Assembly: GCA_905201895.1 (NCBI GenBank)
Contig: CAJKPX010000079.1
Location: 1 to 9,488, forward strand
Reading direction: 5' to 3'
Length of the DNA stretch: 9,488 bases
Source: an uncultured Eubacteriales bacterium
GTDB taxonomy: Bacteria; Bacillota; Clostridia; Oscillospirales; CAG-272
The translations under genes were made by a program, and so were the position numbers. Shown here piece by piece: positions 6,123 through 9,488 of the stretch. Positions within the stretch are counted from its first letter, which is position 1; each line of letters starts with the position of its first letter. The notes beneath the pieces were generated by a model. That model was not told where the DNA came from, made no database searches, and saw only the letters and a list, made by a program, of their open reading frames with translations.

Positions 6123-7637
6123 ATGAGCCATCACGTATATCCCGTCACCAAAACGCTTGATCAATGCAACGACTATGAGGTCCTTGTGAACGGCGTGCCT
6201 GCCGAGCTGAACACGGCGCGTGTTTCGGCATACCCCTTCAATCGCCGCTGGCCCGGTCATCAACGCCAGATCGAGCAGACCGAGCTGATCAATTTTCTCT
6301 CGATGGAGTCCGACGGAGAGGTGGAGCTCACGATCATCCCCCGCGTGCCCTCGTTTGCGGTACGTATCCGTCCGCGCTCGCTTGAGGCAGGCGTCACCAC
6401 CGATGCCGACGGCGTGATCCGTGTTCGCGTGACGGGAGCGGCACAGTTTACGGTCGAGCCCTACGGTCGCAGCCGTGCTCTGCACGTTTTCATCGACCCG
6501 CCCGCCGCCTATCGCGTGGATCGAGCCGATCCGCAGCTGCTCTATTTCGGTGCGGGCGAGCATGACGTGGGCGACCTTTATCTGCAAAGCGGGCAGACGC
6601 TTTATCTCGACGAGGGGGCGGTTTTGTATGCAACGCTCTACGCTCTGCACGCCGAAAACATCCGCATTCTCGGCAGAGGAATCCTCGACAACAGCCGTCA
6701 CCGCGAAACCGTCCTCTTTGAGGCAAGCGTTGAGAACAACAAGGCTGCGGTTGCAAATGCCAAGCGCAACCATGCGGTCAATTTCGTTTGCTGCAAGAAC
6801 GTGGAGGTGGACGGAATCACGATCCGCGATTCCCTGTGCTACAATCTCACAGCACTCTCCTCGGAGAACGTGCAGATCAACAATCTCAAGATCATCGGCG
6901 CATGGCGCTTCAACTCCGACGGCGTGCATTTTGCAAACTGCCAAAACTGCTCGCTGACCAACAGCTTCCTGCGCACCTTTGATGACAGCATTTGCGTGCG
7001 CGGCTTTGCAAACTATGACTATGACCACTTTCTCAATGACGAGCAGCAGGAGGCGCTCTCGTTTGTTTGCAAGAATATTCTCATCAAAAACTGCGTGGTG
7101 TGGAACGATTGGGGCAAAAACCTGCAGGTTGGAACCGAAACCTATTCCAACGAGATCACAAGTATCCGCTTCGAGGATTGCAAGCTCATCCACACGTCGG
7201 GCTATGCCCTGACGATCTGGCTGGTTGACAATGCCAGGGTCCATGACGTTGCTTTTGTGCGCACGCTGGTGGAGTATGATGACCCCATGCACAAAATGCG
7301 TGAGCAATCGAACGATGCGCAAATCTACATCGACGACTATGATCCCAGCCGCACAGGTACTCTTGTGCGCTTTGCGGTGAATTGGCATTTTGAATATTCG
7401 CTCATCAAGAGCGCGGCGGAGCTCGGCTCGGTGCGCAACGTGCGCATTGAAGATTTGCAGCTTTACGCTCTGCAAAAGCCGAAATTCGTTTTTCGGGGTG
7501 CGAGCGATCGCAGCCCCTGCGCCGACGTCACCCTCGACGGCGTATACTGGAACGGCGAGCCGATACCGAAGGCGCTGTTCGAGCGGCAAACCGAGGCAAA
7601 CGAGTTTGTTTCGGGTTTGCAATTGATCGAAAAATAA
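6123..7637 (+). CDS. GH28-like right-handed beta-helix glycoside hydrolase
   Basis: This 504-residue protein shows the pectin-lyase-like fold. An N-terminal beta domain occupies about 1-130. A typical entry stretch follows (LLYFGAGEHDVGDLYLQSGQTLYLDEGA, 139-166), then a parallel beta-helix with GRGILDNS (184-191) and repeated NV...DGITI/NLKI rungs. The three GH28 aspartates are present: D266 in NSDG and D287/D288 in FDDS, with the same 21/22 residue spacing as D180/D201/D202 of fungal polygalacturonase II. The GHG histidine site reads GKN (331-333) before LQVGTE. The RIK substrate-carboxylate site appears as LTIW (363-366). It is therefore likely an inverting hydrolase of something other than polygalacturonate; the substrate is unknown. 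There is no signal peptide, so it is probably cytoplasmic, which is unusual for this fold. Confidence 0.88.
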   Translation: MSHHVYPVTKTLDQCNDYEVLVNGVPAELNTARVSAYPFNRRWPGHQRQIEQTELINFLSMESDGEVELTIIPRVPSFAVRIRPRSLEAGVTTDADGVIRVRVTGAAQFTVEPYGRSRALHVFIDPPAAYRVDRADPQLLYFGAGEHDVGDLYLQSGQTLYLDEGAVLYATLYALHAENIRILGRGILDNSRHRETVLFEASVENNKAAVANAKRNHAVNFVCCKNVEVDGITIRDSLCYNLTALSSENVQINNLKIIGAWRFNSDGVHFANCQNCSLTNSFLRTFDDSICVRGFANYDYDHFLNDEQQEALSFVCKNILIKNCVVWNDWGKNLQVGTETYSNEITSIRFEDCKLIHTSGYALTIWLVDNARVHDVAFVRTLVEYDDPMHKMREQSNDAQIYIDDYDPSRTGTLVRFAVNWHFEYSLIKSAAELGSVRNVRIEDLQLYALQKPKFVFRGASDRSPCADVTLDGVYWNGEPIPKALFERQTEANEFVSGLQLIEK

Positions 7638-7642
7638 TCCAC

Positions 7643-7660
7643 GTAGCCTGCCTCGGCTAC
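7643..7660 (+). other. Intercistronic stem-loop
   Basis: GTAGCC (7643-7648) and GGCTAC (7655-7660) form a perfect 6-bp GC-rich stem around the loop TGCCTC, between the GH28-like and phosphatase genes. No T tract follows (CAAAAACGAAAGG), so it is not an intrinsic terminator. It could protect the upstream message from 3' decay or tune the ratio of the two products. The role is inferred. Confidence 0.5.
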
Positions 7661-7667
7661 CAAAAAC

Positions 7668-7673
7668 GAAAGG
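7668..7673 (+). promoter_or_regulatory. Ribosome binding site of the HAD phosphatase gene
   Basis: GAAAGG sits seven bases before the ATG at 7681, just after the stem-loop, so hairpin formation would leave the site accessible. Confidence 0.6.
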
Positions 7674-7680
7674 CAAAAAT

Positions 7681-8502
7681 ATGAGAAAATTTGAGGGTCT
7701 GCTCTTTTGCACCGATCTGGACGGCACGCTTTTTGCGAGCGACAGCAGCGTTTCGCGCGAAAATCTCGACGCGATCGAATATTTCAAATCCGAGGGTGGT
7801 CTTTTCACCTTCATCACGGGGAGACCCCCCGTGACCACCGAGGCGATCTTTCGCAATGTTCAGCCCAACGCGCCCTACGGCTGTGCCAACGGCGGCGCGA
7901 TCTGGGAGCCGTGGAAGGGCGAATTTTTGTGGGTCAATTATCTGTCGCGCGAGGCGCTCGAGCTGGTGCGCGCGGTTGACGAGAACCTCCCCGAGATCGC
8001 CATCCAGCCCAACGCGAAGTCGCGGCTCTACTTCAGCAAGCACGATCGGCTGATGGAGGTCTTTCGAATCATCTCTCGCGTGCCACCCGTCTCCTGTCAC
8101 TACGATGAGATCGACGAGCCCCTGCTCAAGGTGGTCCTGATGCACCCCGACGGAGAGCAGATCCGCGCGCTTGAGACGCTGCTCCGCTCGCATCCGCGCG
8201 CCGATGAATTTGATTTCATCCGCTCCGAGCACAGCCTCTTTGAAATTCTGCCAAAGGGTGTGAGCAAGGGCGGAGCGCTGCGCAAGATGTCGGAGCTCTT
8301 TGGCATCGACCGCTCCAAAACACTGGCGATCGGCGACTACAACAACGACGTTTCGATGCTCCGCGAGGCAGGGGTCGGCATTGCCGTTGCAAACGCCTGT
8401 GCCGACGCAAAGGCGGCGGCTGACCTTGTGACTGTGAGCAACAACGAGCACGCGATCGCCGCCGTGATCGGCATGCTCGACCGCGGCGAGCTTGTGCTTT
8501 GA
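7681..8502 (+). CDS. HAD-superfamily Cof-type (IIB) phosphatase
   Basis: This 273-residue soluble phosphatase carries all four HAD motifs. Motif I is DLDGTL with nucleophile D12 and general acid D14. Motif II is TGR (T46). Motif III is K196 in SKGGAL, and motif IV is GDYNND (D219, D223). The insertion between motifs II and III is the large alpha/beta cap of the Cof/IIB group. Members of this group hydrolyse sugar phosphates or other small phosphorylated metabolites, often with broad specificity. In this operon the substrate is plausibly a phosphorylated sugar released from the imported glycan, but sequence does not settle this. Length and motifs are normal. Confidence 0.95.
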   Translation: MRKFEGLLFCTDLDGTLFASDSSVSRENLDAIEYFKSEGGLFTFITGRPPVTTEAIFRNVQPNAPYGCANGGAIWEPWKGEFLWVNYLSREALELVRAVDENLPEIAIQPNAKSRLYFSKHDRLMEVFRIISRVPPVSCHYDEIDEPLLKVVLMHPDGEQIRALETLLRSHPRADEFDFIRSEHSLFEILPKGVSKGGALRKMSELFGIDRSKTLAIGDYNNDVSMLREAGVGIAVANACADAKAAADLVTVSNNEHAIAAVIGMLDRGELVL

Positions 8503-8553
8503 GCGCACATACTCTAAAAAACATACGTGTAAACAAATTCTGATCAAAAACGG

Positions 8554-8562
8554 AAAAAGGAG
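8554..8562 (+). promoter_or_regulatory. Ribosome binding site fixing the deacetylase start
   Basis: AAAAAGGAG ends seven bases before the ATG at 8570. A longer in-frame reading would start at 8492, overlapping the phosphatase gene, but has no such site. 8570 is therefore the likely start. Confidence 0.8.
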
Positions 8563-8569
8563 AATACAG

Positions 8570-9430
8570 ATGAGATACGTATTTATGAGATACCCCGGAG
8601 GGCTTGCCAAGGCTGTGACCTTCAGCTATGACGACGGTGTGCGACAGGATCGCCGTCTTGTGGAAATTTTCACGCGCTACGGCATGAAGGCAACCTTCAA
8701 TTTCAACGGTACCTGCTCGCGCTCCTACAACTATTCGAATGAGGAAATTCAAGAGCTGTTCCTCTCCCACGGACATGAGATCGCCGTGCACGGCATGTGG
8801 CACCGCGCCAACGGAAGACAGCGCCCGATCGAGGGAATCCGCGACGTGCTTGACTGTCGGCTTGAGCTGGAGGCGCGCTGTGACCGCATCATTCGCGGTA
8901 TGGCGTATCCCGATTCGGGCATCACGAAGATGGGACCCCTCGCAACCTATGAGGGGATCAAGCACTACCTGACCGATCTCGGCATCGTCTATGCGCGCAC
9001 GCTTGCAGGCGACAACGATCGCTTTGAGCTCCCCACGGATTTTCACGCATGGCTCCCCACCGCGCATCATGATAACCCTCAGATCATGGCGTATATCGAC
9101 AAATTCCTCGCGCTCAATCTCTCCCCCGAGACCTACCGTGCGGCACGCGCTCCGCGCCTGTTCTACATTTGGGGTCACAGCTACGAATTTGACCAAAAGG
9201 AAAACTGGGATCACATCGAGGCGATCTGCGAGAAATTTGCCGCCGCCCGCGAGGAGATCTGGTTTGCCACCAACATCGAAATCTACGATTACGTGCAAGC
9301 ATACAACAGCCTTGTATGGAGCGCCGACGGTCACCGCGTCTACAATCCCACGTTGCTCCCCGTATTCTTTGACGTGGACGGCGTTCCCTATTGCGTGCAG
9401 CCCGGCGAGACCCTTCGCATTGCGGATTAA
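8570..9430 (+). CDS. CE4-type polysaccharide deacetylase
   Basis: From the chosen start this is a 286-residue protein of the NodB-homology (CE4) family, metal-dependent deacetylases of N- or O-acetylated sugars. Motif 1 is TFSYDDG (17-23; D21 base, D22 metal ligand), motif 2 is HGMWH (74-78; the two metal-binding His), motif 3 is the AYPDSG loop (112-117), and WGHSYEF (201-207) supplies the late His. The 245-286 tail is a small beta extension. The family is often secreted, but no signal peptide is present, so it may act inside the cell on an imported acetylated oligosaccharide. It is the last gene of the operon, 67 bases after the phosphatase. Start choice: an in-frame upstream ATG at 8492 is disfavoured, and ATG 8585 is possible but lacks a better site. 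Confidence 0.92.
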   Translation: MRYVFMRYPGGLAKAVTFSYDDGVRQDRRLVEIFTRYGMKATFNFNGTCSRSYNYSNEEIQELFLSHGHEIAVHGMWHRANGRQRPIEGIRDVLDCRLELEARCDRIIRGMAYPDSGITKMGPLATYEGIKHYLTDLGIVYARTLAGDNDRFELPTDFHAWLPTAHHDNPQIMAYIDKFLALNLSPETYRAARAPRLFYIWGHSYEFDQKENWDHIEAICEKFAAAREEIWFATNIEIYDYVQAYNSLVWSADGHRVYNPTLLPVFFDVDGVPYCVQPGETLRIAD

Positions 9431-9441
9431 AGAGCGGTAAG

Positions 9442-9488
9442 TTTTTTATTTTTTTGCGGGGAAGGGGGATTTCTTGGAAGAAATCCCC
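9442..9488. repeat. T tract plus G-rich palindrome at right end, cut by window
   Basis: Downstream of the last gene, T6-A-T7 (9442-9455) is followed by GC and GGGGAAGGGGG. An inverted repeat then follows: GGGGATTTCTT (9465-9475), GG, AAGAAATCCCC (9478-9488), running to the window edge. The T tract precedes the stem, so it is not a canonical intrinsic terminator within the visible sequence. The order T tract, GC, G-rich arm and TTCT matches the left element (62-17 read on the minus strand), which suggests a shared repeat family at both ends of the locus. Confidence 0.75.

Noticed and set aside
6012..7856. 614-codon minus-strand open frame opposite the GH28-like gene
   Set aside because: It spans the GH28-like gene and parts of both neighbours, has no recognisable domain and is explained by codon bias of the real plus-strand genes.
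8492..8569. Upstream start extending the deacetylase by 26 residues
   Set aside because: It would overlap the phosphatase gene, lacks a ribosome site and adds a Lys/Cys-rich stretch foreign to the family; the AAAAAGGAG before 8570 decides the start.
8216..9334. 372-codon minus-strand open frame opposite the phosphatase and deacetylase
   Set aside because: It is antisense to two genes with intact family motifs, crosses their intergenic gap, and has a compositionally biased C-terminus.
131..9430. A complete pectin/galacturonate degradation pathway
   Set aside because: A GH28-like protein and a KDPG-type aldolase suggest it, but the GH28 protein lacks the polygalacturonate-binding motifs, and isomerase, altronate/mannonate dehydratase and KDG kinase genes are absent.

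Overview
The window looks like an accessory carbohydrate-metabolism locus from a member of the Clostridia (Bacillota), probably an uncultured gut-type organism. The basis is moderately high GC coding sequence with AT-rich intergenic gaps, strong AAGGAG-type ribosome binding sites, near-consensus sigma-A promoters, and an aldolase closely resembling those I know from clostridia. This placement is an inference from style; there is no phylogenetic marker gene in the window.

Layout. On the left, a two-gene minus-strand operon runs leftwards: an iron/zinc-type alcohol (polyol) dehydrogenase (2624-1533), then after one base a fusion of a metallo-beta-lactamase-fold domain with a KDPG-type aldolase (1531-131). 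Facing it on the plus strand is an AraC-family regulator (2751-3569), followed by a small two-helix membrane protein (3601-4098). The 126-base divergent gap holds two near-perfect promoters on opposite strands whose -10 boxes are interleaved, so only one can be occupied at a time. A separate strong promoter (4161-4189) then drives a four-gene plus-strand operon: a 623-residue glycoside-hydrolase-like protein, a GH28-like beta-helix protein, a HAD (Cof-type) sugar phosphatase and a CE4 polysaccharide deacetylase. No RNA gene, CRISPR array, transposase or integrase is visible.

How the genes may work together. None of the carbohydrate enzymes has an N-terminal signal peptide, so they most likely act in the cytoplasm on imported oligosaccharides: hydrolysis or trimming (GH-like, GH28-like), deacetylation (CE4) and dephosphorylation (HAD). 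The dehydrogenase and the aldolase would then handle a polyol or ketose and a 2-keto-3-deoxy sugar acid phosphate. The AraC protein is the obvious candidate regulator of the dehydrogenase/aldolase operon and perhaps of the hydrolase operon. The substrate is not identifiable: the GH28-like protein keeps the three catalytic aspartates but lacks the His and RIK motifs of polygalacturonases, which argues against plain pectin.

Both outer ends of the locus carry the same kind of element: a T tract followed by GC and a G-rich palindrome, in the same orientation relative to the outgoing transcript. These look like copies of one interspersed palindromic repeat family. The most unusual points are the metallo-hydrolase/aldolase fusion, the interleaved divergent promoters and the altered GH28 active site.
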